The position numbers and the translations under genes were made by a program. The notes under the pieces are model-generated. The model searched no databases. It was not told the DNA's origin and saw only the letters and a program-made list of their open reading frames with translations. From Sandaracinaceae bacterium (GTDB taxonomy: Bacteria > Myxococcota_A > Polyangia > Polyangiales > Houyiibacteriaceae), in assembly GCA_020633075.1 (NCBI GenBank), contig JACKEI010000001.1, positions 1,798,001 through 1,862,000 of the forward strand: 64,000 nt of DNA, read 5' to 3'. Position 1 is the stretch's first letter, and every line of letters begins with the position of its first letter. This document shows positions 9,485-17,889 of this stretch, in pieces.

Positions 9485-9500
9485 AGCAACGCCCGTGCCA
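9485..9500 (-). promoter_or_regulatory. sigma54 (-24/-12) promoter of the sulP-dabA-dabB operon
   Basis: On the minus strand positions 9500 to 9485 read TGGCACGGGCGTTGCT. This matches the RpoN consensus TGGCACG-N4-TTGCW at every specified position. The -12 GC falls near 9487-9486, so transcription should start near 9475, about 12 nt before the sulP ATG. An NtrC-type activator gene lies at the far end of the operon. Confidence 0.85.
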
Positions 9501-9552
9501 CCGATCATTCCGTCGCAATTCCAGAACGTTTCGCGTACCTCGCGGGTGCTGG

Positions 9553-9598
9553 TGGGTCAGTCTGACCCAGGCTCTTGGGTCACGAGTCACGTTGACCC
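9553..9598. promoter_or_regulatory. two inverted repeats, candidate enhancer sites for the NtrC-type regulator
   Basis: A perfect 17-bp palindrome, TGGGTCAGTCTGACCCA, spans 9553-9569. A second inverted pair, GGGTCA at 9577-9582 and TGACCC at 9593-9598, uses the same half-site with a 10-nt spacer. Their centres lie roughly 85 and 113 bp upstream of the predicted sigma54 start, a normal distance for an upstream activating sequence bound by an NtrC-type dimer. The sites also abut the histidine kinase gene start. Binding by the regulator at 848 is inference. Confidence 0.7.
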
Positions 9599-9611
9599 GG
9601 CAGCCGCGGGC

Positions 9612-11066
9612 GTGACAGCGTCGGGCGTGCGACTGGCCCTGAAGCTGACCCTGGTGCTCACCGCGTGGACGCTGATCGTGCTGTCCGGCTACGGCTACTA
9701 CCGCATGAAGCACGCGCTCGCCTGGGTGGAAGGCGACCTGCGCCGCGACGAGCTGCTGGTGGGGAGCGTGCTGCGCCCGGCGGCCGAGCACGCCTACGCG
9801 CACGGCGGCATCGAAGCGGCCGAGCGCGTGGTGGCGTCCGCCAACGCCAGCGAGAGGCTCGTGCGAATCCGTATCGTCGAGCGTGTCGACTCGCGGGGTG
9901 AGGGCGGCGAGCAGTACCTCTACATCCCGAGCCGGGACGCGCCCGAGAGCCTGGTGAGCTACGTGCCCCTCTCGCTGGATCCGGAGGTGGTTGGCGACGA
10001 CGTGGACCTCGGCCTGGAGCTGGTGGTGAGCCTCGACGAAGAGCGGCTCCTGGCGCGCAACACCCTCGAGGACCTCGCGGTGGTGCTGCTGCTGATCGGC
10101 GTGTGCTCCTTCGGGCTGGCGTCGTGGGTCGGCTGGCGGCTCGTGGGCCAGCCTGTCGGTGCGCTGGTGCGGCTCGCGCGCGAGGTCGGCGCCGGGCAGG
10201 ACCCCGCGCCCGTTCAGCTGCGAGGCCGGGACGAGCTGGTGGACCTGGCACAGGAGATGAACCGCATGGTGGAGCTGCTGGGCGAGAGCCGGGGGCGCGA
10301 AGCGGAGGAGGCCAGTCGGTCGGGGCAGCTCCAAGAGCAGCTGCGCAACGCCGACCGCCTCGCGACGATGGGCATGCTCATGGCGCGCGTCGCGCATGAC
10401 GTGGGGACGCCGCTGAACGTGATCAGCAGCCGCCTCGATCGCGTGCTGGTCGGTCGGGTGGAGGGCGAGGCTGCGCTGCGGGACGTGCGCATCGCCAACG
10501 AGCAGACCGAGCGCATCACGTCCGCCATCCGCTCGCTGCTGGACTTCGCGCACCGCGGCGAGTCCGACCTCAGCGCGATCACCCCGGACGAGCTCCTGCG
10601 CCGCGCGCGTGAGCTGCTGGTCACGCTCGCACGCGCGCGCGCCGTGACGCTGGTGACGGTCTCCCTGGCGCCACCCGACACGCAGCTGCGCACGGTCCCG
10701 CAGCTCGCCTTGCAGGCCCTCACCAACCTCTGCGTGAACGCGATCCACGCGTCCCCGAGCGGAGCGGAGGTCACCCTGCGGACCCGCCCCGCGCCAGACG
10801 CCGAGCCCCCTGCGGGCGTCATCGCGCACGCCGGCCCGTTCGTGTGCTTCTCCGTCGAAGACCACGGTCCGGGCCTGCCGGAGGGCAAAGAAGCGGAGAT
10901 CTTCGAGCCCTTCTTCACGACGAAGCCCGTAGGGGAAGGGACCGGCCTCGGCCTGCCCATCGCCCGCAGCATCGCGCATGACCTCGGGGGCTGGCTGGCC
11001 GTGCACGCGGTCGAGCCGCATGGCGCCCGCTTCGAGCTGTACCTTCCCACCAACCCTCTCTCCTGA
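9612..11066 (+). CDS. membrane sensor histidine kinase
   Basis: A 484-residue sensor kinase, divergent from the inorganic-carbon operon. One membrane span near residues 8-30, an extracytoplasmic sensing loop, and a second span near 155-180 are followed by a HAMP-like linker. The dimerisation H-box has His262 in 'VAHDVGTPLNVI'. The ATPase domain shows N-box 'NLCVNAIHAS', G1 'DHGPGLP', F-box 'FEPFFTTKP' and G2 'GEGTGLGLPIARS'. This H-box class usually partners NtrC-type regulators. The frame is open from a GTG at 9495, but that start would place the sigma54 promoter and palindromes inside the gene, so GTG 9612 (or 9627) is preferred. The likely partner is the regulator at 848. Confidence 0.9.
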   Translation: MTASGVRLALKLTLVLTAWTLIVLSGYGYYRMKHALAWVEGDLRRDELLVGSVLRPAAEHAYAHGGIEAAERVVASANASERLVRIRIVERVDSRGEGGEQYLYIPSRDAPESLVSYVPLSLDPEVVGDDVDLGLELVVSLDEERLLARNTLEDLAVVLLLIGVCSFGLASWVGWRLVGQPVGALVRLAREVGAGQDPAPVQLRGRDELVDLAQEMNRMVELLGESRGREAEEASRSGQLQEQLRNADRLATMGMLMARVAHDVGTPLNVISSRLDRVLVGRVEGEAALRDVRIANEQTERITSAIRSLLDFAHRGESDLSAITPDELLRRARELLVTLARARAVTLVTVSLAPPDTQLRTVPQLALQALTNLCVNAIHASPSGAEVTLRTRPAPDAEPPAGVIAHAGPFVCFSVEDHGPGLPEGKEAEIFEPFFTTKPVGEGTGLGLPIARSIAHDLGGWLAVHAVEPHGARFELYLPTNPLS

Positions 11067-11183
11067 CCGGGACCTCGCGTTGCGTCGGCGCGCCCCTCCG
11101 TGCTACTCCGCACCCCCACTCCCGGGACCCGACCGCCGCTGCGGACGCTGCGCTCCCGGCCCCTAGGACACGCGACGACACCC

Positions 11184-12869
11184 ATGTTTGAGACCCTCAC
11201 CAAGGGCTTCCGGGCCGCCCGAAACAGACTCGCGGGCGTCACCGAGCTGACCGAAGAGAACATCGAGCCCGCGCTGCGCGATGTGCGCTTGTCGCTGCTG
11301 GAGGCCGACGTCGAGTTCAACGTCACCAAGCGCTTCCTCGCGCGCGTGAAGGCCGAGGCCATTGGTCAGGTCCAGCAGACCGAGATCACCAAGGGGCAGC
11401 AGAAGCTGCGGGTGGGCGCCGCAGAACGCTTCGTCAAGATCTGCCAGGACGAGCTGGAGGGCATGATGGCCTCGGAGGGCGACGCCGTCGTCTTCGCCCC
11501 CAAGCCCGCGCCGACCGGCATCATGATGGTCGGACTCCAGGGCGCAGGTAAGACGACCAGCGCCGCCAAGCTCGCCCGCCTCCTGGAGGCGGAGTTCGGC
11601 CGAAAGGTCCTCTTGGTGGCCGCCGACGTCGCGCGCCCCGGCGCCATCGAGCAGCTGAAGGTCCTGGGCGAGCGCATCGACGTGCCCGTCTTCGCGATCC
11701 CGGGCGGCATCCCCCTCGAGATCTGCAAGGAGGGCGCGAAGCACGCCAAGAAGCTGAAGCGCGACACGGTCATCTTCGACACGGCGGGCCGCCTCGCCAT
11801 CGACGAAGCGCTCATGCAGGAGCTGGCCGACATCAAGGCCGCCGTGCGTCCCGAGAACATCTTCATGGTGGTCGACGCCATGATCGGTCAGGACTCGGTG
11901 AAGACCGCCAAGTCCTTCCACGACCAGCTCGAGCTCAGCGGCGTGCTGCTCACCAAGCTGGACGGCGACGCACGCGGCGGCGCAGCCCTCTCCATCAAGG
12001 AGGCCACCGGCGCGAGCGTGAAGTTCGTCGGTATGGGCGAAGAGCTGGACCGCCTGGAGGTCTTCCGCCCGGACGGCATGGCCAGCCGCATCCTCGGGAT
12101 GGGCGACGTCGTCGGGCTGATGAAGGACTTCGAGTCCGTCGTCGACCAAGAGAAGGCCGAGGAGGACGCCCGGCGCATGCTCGAGGGGCGCTTCACCTTC
12201 GACGACTTCCTGCAGCAGATCGAGATGATCCAGAGCATGGGTCCGCTGCAAGAGATCTTCGAGAAGATGCCCTTCTTCGCGGACTCCATGCCGGAGGGCT
12301 TCCAGGTCGACGAGAAGGAGCTCGCGCGCACCAAGGCCATGGTCAACTCCATGACCAGGGACGAGCGCCGCGACCCGCTGCTCTTCCAGAAGCACCCGTC
12401 GCGCTTGGTGCGCGTGGCCAAGGGCTCCGGTCGGGACGCGAAGGACGTCGCCGAGCTGATCCAGCGCTTCTCGTTCATGCAGAACATGATGGGCAGCATC
12501 GGCCAGCAGGCCGGCATGCTCTCCAAGATCCCGGGCATGAAGCAGCTGGCCAAGGCGAACCAGCTGCGCAACGCCGTGAGGACGGGCGGGCTCGAGGGCA
12601 ACCCCATGATGGCCAACCTCGCAGAGCAGCTGCTGGAGGCCGCCGTGGCGGAAGGCGGCCTGCCTCCCGGCATGAGCGGCCTCCCCGGCATGGGCGGCTT
12701 CCCCGGCATGGGCGGGATGCCCGGCATGGGGGCCATGCCCGGCCTGCCACCGGGCTTCACGATGCCTGGCATGGGTCGCAACCAGAACCCACGCAAGGTC
12801 GTCGACAAAGCCAAGAAGAAAAAAGAGCGCAAACAGCAGAAGAAGTCGCGTCAGAAGTCGCGAAAGTAG
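11184..12869 (+). CDS. ffh: signal recognition particle protein Ffh
   Basis: A 561-residue SRP54 homologue, longer than the usual 450 because of its C-terminal tail. It binds 4.5S RNA and signal sequences and delivers ribosomes to FtsY at the membrane. The N domain starts 'MFETLTKGFRAARNRLAG'. The GTPase domain has G1 'GLQGAGKTTSAAKLA' near 117, G3 'DTAGRL' and G4 'TKLDGDARGG'. The methionine-rich M domain follows, with 'SMTRDERRDP' and the RNA-binding stretch 'KGSGRDAKDVAEL'. The last 60 residues are a Gly-Met-Pro-rich tract ('GMGGFPGMGG' and similar) ending in a lysine-rich tail. A candidate promoter, TTGCGT (11080) and TACTCC (11104), precedes it. Confidence 0.96.
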   Translation: MFETLTKGFRAARNRLAGVTELTEENIEPALRDVRLSLLEADVEFNVTKRFLARVKAEAIGQVQQTEITKGQQKLRVGAAERFVKICQDELEGMMASEGDAVVFAPKPAPTGIMMVGLQGAGKTTSAAKLARLLEAEFGRKVLLVAADVARPGAIEQLKVLGERIDVPVFAIPGGIPLEICKEGAKHAKKLKRDTVIFDTAGRLAIDEALMQELADIKAAVRPENIFMVVDAMIGQDSVKTAKSFHDQLELSGVLLTKLDGDARGGAALSIKEATGASVKFVGMGEELDRLEVFRPDGMASRILGMGDVVGLMKDFESVVDQEKAEEDARRMLEGRFTFDDFLQQIEMIQSMGPLQEIFEKMPFFADSMPEGFQVDEKELARTKAMVNSMTRDERRDPLLFQKHPSRLVRVAKGSGRDAKDVAELIQRFSFMQNMMGSIGQQAGMLSKIPGMKQLAKANQLRNAVRTGGLEGNPMMANLAEQLLEAAVAEGGLPPGMSGLPGMGGFPGMGGMPGMGAMPGLPPGFTMPGMGRNQNPRKVVDKAKKKKERKQQKKSRQKSRK

Positions 12870-12875
12870 GGACTC

Positions 12876-14267
12876 ATGGGGAACAGTGCGTGGGCAGGGA
12901 ATCTTCTGGTAGTGCTCGGGCTGACCGGCGCGTTCGCGACGGCGTGCGTGGAACGCTCCGAGGAGCTGAGCGCCGCTCAGCGTGAGCGCGTCCGGAGCCA
13001 AGTCTCCACCGTGGCGACGCACCCCACCCACCCGCTCGACATCGCCTTCGGTGATTCCGTGGAGCTGATCGGCTACGACGTCAGCGAAGAGACGTGGTCG
13101 CGCGGCACCGACCTGACCATCACCTGGCACTGGAAAGTGCTCGCGCCCGTCGGGGACGACTACCGCCTCTTCACGCATATCGAGGCGCGCGGCATGGACA
13201 CGCTCAACCACGATGGTGATGGCGCGGTTCGCAGCCTCTACCCGCCATCTCGTTGGCAGGCGGGCGAGTACATCCGTGACGAGCAGCGCGTTCACCTCCC
13301 CGCCAACTGGGCGCCCAACGAGGCCACGTTCTATCTTGGATTCTGGCGCGGTGGTGAGCGGCTGCCGGTGCGCAGAGGGCCCCAGGACGGCGACAACCGT
13401 GCGCGACCGGTCTCGCTGCGGGTGACGGGCGGCGAGGCCGCTCAGGTCGGCCCTCCGCGCATGCCCGAGCTGGTGGCGAGCCGTGCGCTCAACACGATCA
13501 CCATCGATGGCGACCTGCACGACACCGGCTGGCTGGCTGCGCCGTGGTCCCAGCCCTTCGTCCAGACCCTCAACGGCGCGCCCGCGCGCTTCGAGGCCCG
13601 TGCGCGCGTCGTGTACGACGACGCCAACCTGTACGTGGCCTTCCAGGTGACCGACCGCGACCTCTCGAGCCCACACCGCAACCACGACGACCACCTGTGG
13701 GAGCAGGACTGCGTCGAGGTGTTCCTCGACCCCGACGGCGACGGCCGCAACTACTTCGAGATCCAGGTGAGCCCGCGTGGCGTGACCTTCGACACCCGCT
13801 ACGACAGTCGTCGCCAGCCCCAGCCCTTCGGGCACGTGGACTGGGAGAGCCAGGCCGAGGTGGCCGTCGGGCTGCAGGGCACGCTCGACGACGAGCAGGT
13901 GGACGAGGGGTACCACGCGGAGCTGCGCATCCCCTTCGCCGCCCTGGCCACGGGCACCCCACCCGTCACCCCGCCCACGCCTGGCGTCACGTGGCGCATG
14001 AACTTCTACGTCATGGAGAAGTCCGCGCAGGGCCAGGACGCAGCAGGCTGGTCCCCCGTGCTGGTGCCGGACTTCCACGCCACGGACCGCTTCGGTCGTG
14101 TCACCTTCCGTGACCTGCCGGGCACCCAGCGCGCGGATCCCGCGCGACCGTCGATGGAGGCCACTGCCCAGGAGCTGGAGCTGCGCGGGCGGGCCGTGCG
14201 CGAAGTGGCCGAGGAAGCGGAGGCCGTCGACCGCCCCGCTCCCGGTGAGCGCGTCCCCCGCCCCTGA
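12876..14267 (+). CDS. lipoprotein with CBM9-like carbohydrate-binding domain
   Basis: A 463-residue protein with a lipoprotein signal peptide (lipobox 'FATAC', Cys near residue 24), so it is probably anchored in the cell envelope. The N-terminal half is a beta-rich domain of unknown type. Residues about 203-420 resemble family 9 carbohydrate-binding/DOMON-type sandwiches: 'TITIDGDLHDTGW', 'DDANLYVAFQVTDRD', 'EVFLDPDGDGRNYFEIQVS' and 'YHAELRIPFAAL'. Similar domains occur alone in myxobacterial secreted proteins. It starts 6 nt after ffh, but a shared function is not evident. The ligand is unknown. Confidence 0.75.
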   Translation: MGNSAWAGNLLVVLGLTGAFATACVERSEELSAAQRERVRSQVSTVATHPTHPLDIAFGDSVELIGYDVSEETWSRGTDLTITWHWKVLAPVGDDYRLFTHIEARGMDTLNHDGDGAVRSLYPPSRWQAGEYIRDEQRVHLPANWAPNEATFYLGFWRGGERLPVRRGPQDGDNRARPVSLRVTGGEAAQVGPPRMPELVASRALNTITIDGDLHDTGWLAAPWSQPFVQTLNGAPARFEARARVVYDDANLYVAFQVTDRDLSSPHRNHDDHLWEQDCVEVFLDPDGDGRNYFEIQVSPRGVTFDTRYDSRRQPQPFGHVDWESQAEVAVGLQGTLDDEQVDEGYHAELRIPFAALATGTPPVTPPTPGVTWRMNFYVMEKSAQGQDAAGWSPVLVPDFHATDRFGRVTFRDLPGTQRADPARPSMEATAQELELRGRAVREVAEEAEAVDRPAPGERVPRP

Positions 14268-14318
14268 GGCCTGCGGAAGAACAGAGGCGCGCGCCGTGCT
14301 CCCCCAGGCAAGCGTGAA

Positions 14319-15905
14319 TCAGGGCGACCGGCGCAGCACCACGTAGTGGTAGTCCGGTGCGTACGCCACCTGCGCCCTCACCCGGAACTCCTCCTGCACG
14401 AACGGCATGCGCGCGACCTGGACCTCGACCGGGTACCCCGCGAGCCCGAGCAGCGCGCCGCCCTGCCCCGCGGGCGCTGGACCGACGCGCGCAGGCAGGG
14501 AGGAGTGCAGCACGATGGCGTCCACGCCACGCTGGCGCAGCAGCGTCTCCGGGATGCGCTTGCTGAGGTGCCCACCCGGCAGCCGCGCGATCTCGAGGTC
14601 GGTGATGCCGCCCAGGTCGACGACCTCGAAGCCTCCGGCGTACGCGAGGTGGCCCACGTCGACCAACGCGACCCGCGTCGCGCCATCGAGAGCGCGCAAC
14701 ACCTCTCTGCTCCCCACCTCCCGGGCGCGCGGCTGCGCCCGCAGCCCGGGGAGCGCAGCCAGTCCCGTCAGCAGAGGAAGAGCCAGCGTGAGCACCGCCG
14801 CGAGCGCCCGGTGGGCCGGCAGCGAGGCGAGCGCGCTCCCCACGCAGACCGCCAGCAGCGGCAGGAGCGGCACGAGCAGCCGCCCGGCCGGCATCCAGTC
14901 CCCCCCCGCGAGAGTGACCGCAAGCAGACCGACGCCCACCGCGTAGCGCAGCGGGAGCGGACCGAACGAGGAGAGCGTCGTCCGCAGCGCTGCGTCTGTG
15001 CCGAGCCTCACGCGTAGGACCCAGGTGACGACCACGGCGGACACGGCACCCGACACCAAGAGCGCCTGGCTGACGTAGCGCAGACCGTGCAAGGGGTCGC
15101 TCGGCTTGGCGAGCGCGGCCAGCGGGAGCGGGTGCCCAAACACCACGATGCGCATGACGATGACCCCAAGCGTGCCCAGCAAGACCGCGCACACCGCGTG
15201 GACCCGCGGGCTGCGCAGGGCACCCGAGCGCGGGGCGTACCACCCGGCCACGAGCGCGACCGGGACCAGCTCCGGGCGCAGCCAGGACACGCTCGCGAGC
15301 AGCAGCCACAGCAGCCGCGCCCCCCGCCCCGTCCCAGTCCCGCGCACCGCGCTCACGAGCTCCTCCGGCGCGGTCGTCCCCGCGCCCACATCCGAAAGGA
15401 GCCCACCAGAGACGAGCGCGACAACAAGCGTCGCCAGCCCCGTCTCGAGCCCCGCCCCGGCCCACACCACGAGCGGCAGCTGAACCCCCAGGACGAGCGC
15501 GGCGTACCGCCTCGTGCGCTCGGAGTCTCTCGCACCCCCAGGGTCCGACACGAACGCGCCATCAGCCGCGCGGCGGCCGACGCGGAGCAACACGAGCGCT
15601 CCCGCGAGCAAGACGCACGCGGACCCGAGCAGCCGCGCGCCGAGCGCCGTCGAGTGAGCGGGCGCGAAGCGCGCCCAGACCGCGAGCAGCGCTCCCCAGA
15701 GAGGCGCCGTCACGCCGTCGGCAGGCGCGTCTCCTTGGAAGGCCCAGGCCTGGCCGGCGCTTACGCGCTCGGCGACGCGGAAGACCACGAAGGCGTCGTC
15801 CACGACGTAGCCGCCGGCCACCCAGAACGCAGACGCCGTGAAGGTCGCCCACAAAAGGACCACCCACGCACCTCGGCCCCACGCGCGATCGTCCTCGGTC
15901 GGCAT
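14319..15905 (-). CDS. polytopic membrane protein, GT-C glycosyltransferase-like
   Basis: A 528-residue membrane protein with about ten hydrophobic helices and a hydrophilic C-terminal domain of about 130 residues. The first extracytoplasmic loop ('GYVVDDAFVVFRVAERVSAG', then 'APADGVTAPLWGAL') resembles the Asp-containing loop of GT-C lipid-linked glycosyltransferases such as mannosyltransferase-like proteins. The catalytic role is not proven. The start used is ATG 15905 (MPTEDDRAWG); the frame is open to 15941, but that extra part lies in the repeated region. Its first three codons are the left edge of a 125-bp repeat found again at 20599 and 23692, meaning its start region has been copied. 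Confidence 0.65.
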   Translation of the reverse strand: MPTEDDRAWGRGAWVVLLWATFTASAFWVAGGYVVDDAFVVFRVAERVSAGQAWAFQGDAPADGVTAPLWGALLAVWARFAPAHSTALGARLLGSACVLLAGALVLLRVGRRAADGAFVSDPGGARDSERTRRYAALVLGVQLPLVVWAGAGLETGLATLVVALVSGGLLSDVGAGTTAPEELVSAVRGTGTGRGARLLWLLLASVSWLRPELVPVALVAGWYAPRSGALRSPRVHAVCAVLLGTLGVIVMRIVVFGHPLPLAALAKPSDPLHGLRYVSQALLVSGAVSAVVVTWVLRVRLGTDAALRTTLSSFGPLPLRYAVGVGLLAVTLAGGDWMPAGRLLVPLLPLLAVCVGSALASLPAHRALAAVLTLALPLLTGLAALPGLRAQPRAREVGSREVLRALDGATRVALVDVGHLAYAGGFEVVDLGGITDLEIARLPGGHLSKRIPETLLRQRGVDAIVLHSSLPARVGPAPAGQGGALLGLAGYPVEVQVARMPFVQEEFRVRAQVAYAPDYHYVVLRRSP

Positions 15906-16168
15906 CCGGCCGCAGCGTACACCGCCGCACCGGAGAATCACGCGGCTGGCAGAGACCTCCCCGAGCAGGCATGGTTGCCCGCATGAGCGAGCGCCCGACC
16001 AGCTTCATGCGGCCTCTCTTCTACGAAGCCGACGAAGCCACCCAGGCCAACCTCTTCGACGACCACTTCTCCCAAGAGACCCACGACCCAGCCTGGTGAG
16101 CACAAAGCCCCCACTCGCCAGGCACCCGTCCGCCCGCCACCCCAGAACAGCCCCCGCACTACCGCCAA
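15897..16168. repeat. island repeat, copy 1 (left end)
   Basis: Positions 15897-16021 are nearly identical (about 121 of 125 positions) to 23692-23816, and 15899-16168 match 20599-20869 over about 270 bp. The block contains the first codons and upstream region of the minus-strand membrane protein gene, and, on the plus strand, the upstream region and first codons of the acyl-CoA dehydrogenase gene now at 23778. It therefore looks like the original divergent promoter of those two genes, duplicated when the island was inserted. Confidence 0.85.
15983..16099 (+). CDS. small chimeric ORF: acyl-CoA dehydrogenase N-terminus plus foreign tail
   Basis: A 38-codon ORF. The first 13 residues (MSERPTSFMRPLF) equal the N-terminus of the acyl-CoA dehydrogenase at 23778. 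The remaining 25 (starting YEADEATQANLF and ending THDPAW) have no counterpart in that enzyme. An almost identical ORF lies at 20683-20799. It may be translated from the copied start region, or be a by-product of duplication. Function unknown; conservation of the reading frame and stop codon in both copies is the only sign that it matters. Confidence 0.4.
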   Translation: MSERPTSFMRPLFYEADEATQANLFDDHFSQETHDPAW

Positions 16169-16221
16169 CACCCACCCCCGTGGCACCCTCCAGGCACGCA
16201 GACCCGCTTCATGCGCGCTGT

Positions 16222-16242
16222 CCGGCGGCGCATTGCGCAGAA
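16222..16242 (+). repeat. 21-bp direct repeat, left copy (partner at 17370-17390)
   Basis: CCGGCGGCGCATTGCGCAGAA here and the same sequence with one change at 17370-17390 bracket the unrecognised gene at 16363-17358. The DNA just inside the left copy (about 16240-16330) is clearly AT-richer than the surroundings. This suggests a cassette exchanged by recombination between short repeats. A short frame, 16211-16321 (36 codons, ending 'GDPVYAYYEQRNSL'), crosses the left copy and ends where the next gene begins; it looks like the tail of a lost gene. Confidence 0.5.
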
Positions 16243-16362
16243 TTCGGTTTACTTATGTAAGCATTTCAAGCGGTTGGGTGACCCCGTTTATGCCTACTAT
16301 GAGCAACGGAACTCTCTATGATTGGCGGGATTCTTCGCTCCGGGAGGACACCGGAGGACACC

Positions 16363-17358
16363 ATGGCTGCCGTGACTACAACCAACACCGTGGACGCCAG
16401 GTTCTTTCGTGAACAGATGGGACGAATCGTGGAGTGGAGGCGCTCTCCCCGACGGATAGTCTCCGTCGAGCATATGGACTTGTGGCTGTCGGCTGTGTTT
16501 GACCACGGATACGATGTGAGTGGCTTGGTGGTTGCGGAGCGAAACCCTACGGACCCTGGTGTTGTTCTACTCTTAGACCGACAATCGGATTTTGTGCGGG
16601 GGTTCTATGGGTACGACGACTGGCTGACACTTTCATGCGAACTCAAGGAACACGGTGGCTGGTTTCGCCCAACGAGGACTTGGGGCCTCGGGGATAGTTC
16701 GCCAACGCGGTGGACCTACGTTGACGGCGACTTCGGGGTGGACTCCGTGCAGTGGGTCGGTCCGGATGGACTGGCAACCGACTTCAAGTACGAGCGCGCG
16801 TCCGACGGGCGGCTGCTTCGTGTGCTCCAGTCGAGCGCTGGGCACACCGAAGTGCTCTGGCCCGCTCCTGGGCGAACAGAGATTGCGCGGGCGCTCGAGG
16901 AAGTCGGGAGCCTCGCGGAACCGATCGTCGGCACCATCCACAAGGTCGCAGCCTCCAGAGCGGGACTCGTCGTGCTCTCATTCTCGCCCGACGCCTCATA
17001 TGTGCCGCCGTCGCTGTCGTGGCTGGCTGCAGAGGAGGCTCCCGCGCTGCGAGCGGCCGGCGTCGATGACCTCTGGATGACTGGTGAGTGGTCACAGACG
17101 GACATCCCGTACCTCGACCCGTCAGAGGCAATGCGATGGGAGGCGCTCAACGACGCCGTACGTCGCAAGCCGCGCGCTGCGGAGAAGGCGCTCGTGGGCC
17201 TGTCACGTAGGATTGAGACCCAGCTACGGGGCAGTGGCTTCCGCGGCGTCGTTGTGGCGCTCCCGCTCGAGGTCGGCGAGCGCCACGAGCGGCTCGTCAA
17301 GAAGCAGGTCTCCGCGCAGGAGTGGGCTCTGCTTCGGACGTGGGGCCTTGTGCGGTGA
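16363..17358 (+). CDS. unrecognised protein, island paralogue A
   Basis: A 331-residue protein that I do not recognise. It has no signal peptide or membrane span. It contains several Trp-rich strands ('HGGWFRPTRTWGLG', 'LWMTGEWSQTDIPYLDPS') and a conserved basic C-terminus ('LPLEVGERHERLVKKQ', 'EWALLRTWG'). ATG 16363 follows GGAGGA with a 4-nt gap. It is a clear paralogue of the 335-residue protein at 21014-22021; the C-terminal halves are largely identical. Both follow a copy of the island repeat and precede an IS4-type transposase remnant. Location in an AT-richer cassette after a truncated frame is compatible with an orphan immunity or defence-type gene, but this is speculation. Confidence 0.7.
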   Translation: MAAVTTTNTVDARFFREQMGRIVEWRRSPRRIVSVEHMDLWLSAVFDHGYDVSGLVVAERNPTDPGVVLLLDRQSDFVRGFYGYDDWLTLSCELKEHGGWFRPTRTWGLGDSSPTRWTYVDGDFGVDSVQWVGPDGLATDFKYERASDGRLLRVLQSSAGHTEVLWPAPGRTEIARALEEVGSLAEPIVGTIHKVAASRAGLVVLSFSPDASYVPPSLSWLAAEEAPALRAAGVDDLWMTGEWSQTDIPYLDPSEAMRWEALNDAVRRKPRAAEKALVGLSRRIETQLRGSGFRGVVVALPLEVGERHERLVKKQVSAQEWALLRTWGLVR

Positions 17359-17369
17359 CTACGGAGCAG

Positions 17370-17390
17370 CCGGCGGCGTATTGCGCAGAA
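17370..17390 (+). repeat. 21-bp direct repeat, right copy
   Basis: CCGGCGGCGTATTGCGCAGAA differs from 16222-16242 at one position. It starts 12 nt after the stop codon of paralogue A. Confidence 0.5.
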
Positions 17391-17398
17391 GGAATAGG

Positions 17399-17455
17399 GA
17401 TTTGCGGAGCGTCGATGCGATGGAGCGCAGCGAGGCGTCGTTCGCTTCGCAAATC
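17399..17455. repeat. 13-bp inverted repeat with 31-nt loop
   Basis: GATTTGCGGAGCG (17399-17411) and CGCTTCGCAAATC (17443-17455) pair at 12 of 13 positions. It may be a transcription terminator without a T-run or the end of a lost mobile element. The stretch from here to about 17590 holds no convincing gene. Confidence 0.35.
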
Positions 17456-17593
17456 TGAGTTGAGCGAGGCCGCGGATCCCGATGCGTGGCTATGGGGAAT
17501 TCGGGTCGGGCAAGGGGGTGTGAGCGGAGCGTGAGCCCCCACTCTGGTGGCGTCCGAGACCGAAACGACGCCCGTCGACGGCCGGCGGGCGGG

Positions 17594-17880
17594 CTTGCAG
17601 AGGTGACCGTTCAGCGACGCCGGGATGCGGGCGACCACGCGCTCTACGCGATGCTGCTCGAATGGGGCTGGGACTTCGTCATCCGCTTTTGTGACCGCAT
17701 CCACGTGACCAACGCCAAGGGCGAGACGCGGACCGCGAAGGAGTGGGGCACGTCGACAGGCCACGCCAAGATGCTCGCGGACGTCCGCGTGACCAAGGAG
17801 CGGCAGCCCATCCCGGCCATCGTCACGGTCCACGCGAAGGCATGAAGGAGCCCTGGGCTCTCGCGACGTCCCGCGCCGGC
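17594..17880 (+). pseudogene. IS4-type transposase fragment A (frameshifted)
   Basis: Translation of 17594-17845 gives a segment typical of IS4-family DDE transposases ('LYAMLLEWGWDFVIRF', 'HVTNAKGETRTAKEWG', 'AIVTVHAKA'). One C is missing near 17848 relative to the second copy at 23491-23691. The frame stops at 17843-17845, and the continuation (KEPWALATSR) is in another frame. The catalytic core upstream and the C-terminus downstream are absent. An IS21-type element begins at its end. It is a dead remnant of an element that helped build the island. Confidence 0.7.
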
Positions 17881-17889
17881 TGCGCGCGT

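Noticed and set aside
9495..9611. N-terminal extension of the histidine kinase
   Set aside because: The frame is open from a GTG at 9495, but this DNA contains a consensus sigma54 promoter for the divergent operon and two palindromes, and the encoded 39 residues have no signal or domain character.
11163..14078. 971-codon minus-strand open frame
   Set aside because: It lies antisense to ffh and the CBM9-like gene, has no start context and low-complexity His/Leu/Val composition. It is a shadow of the real genes.
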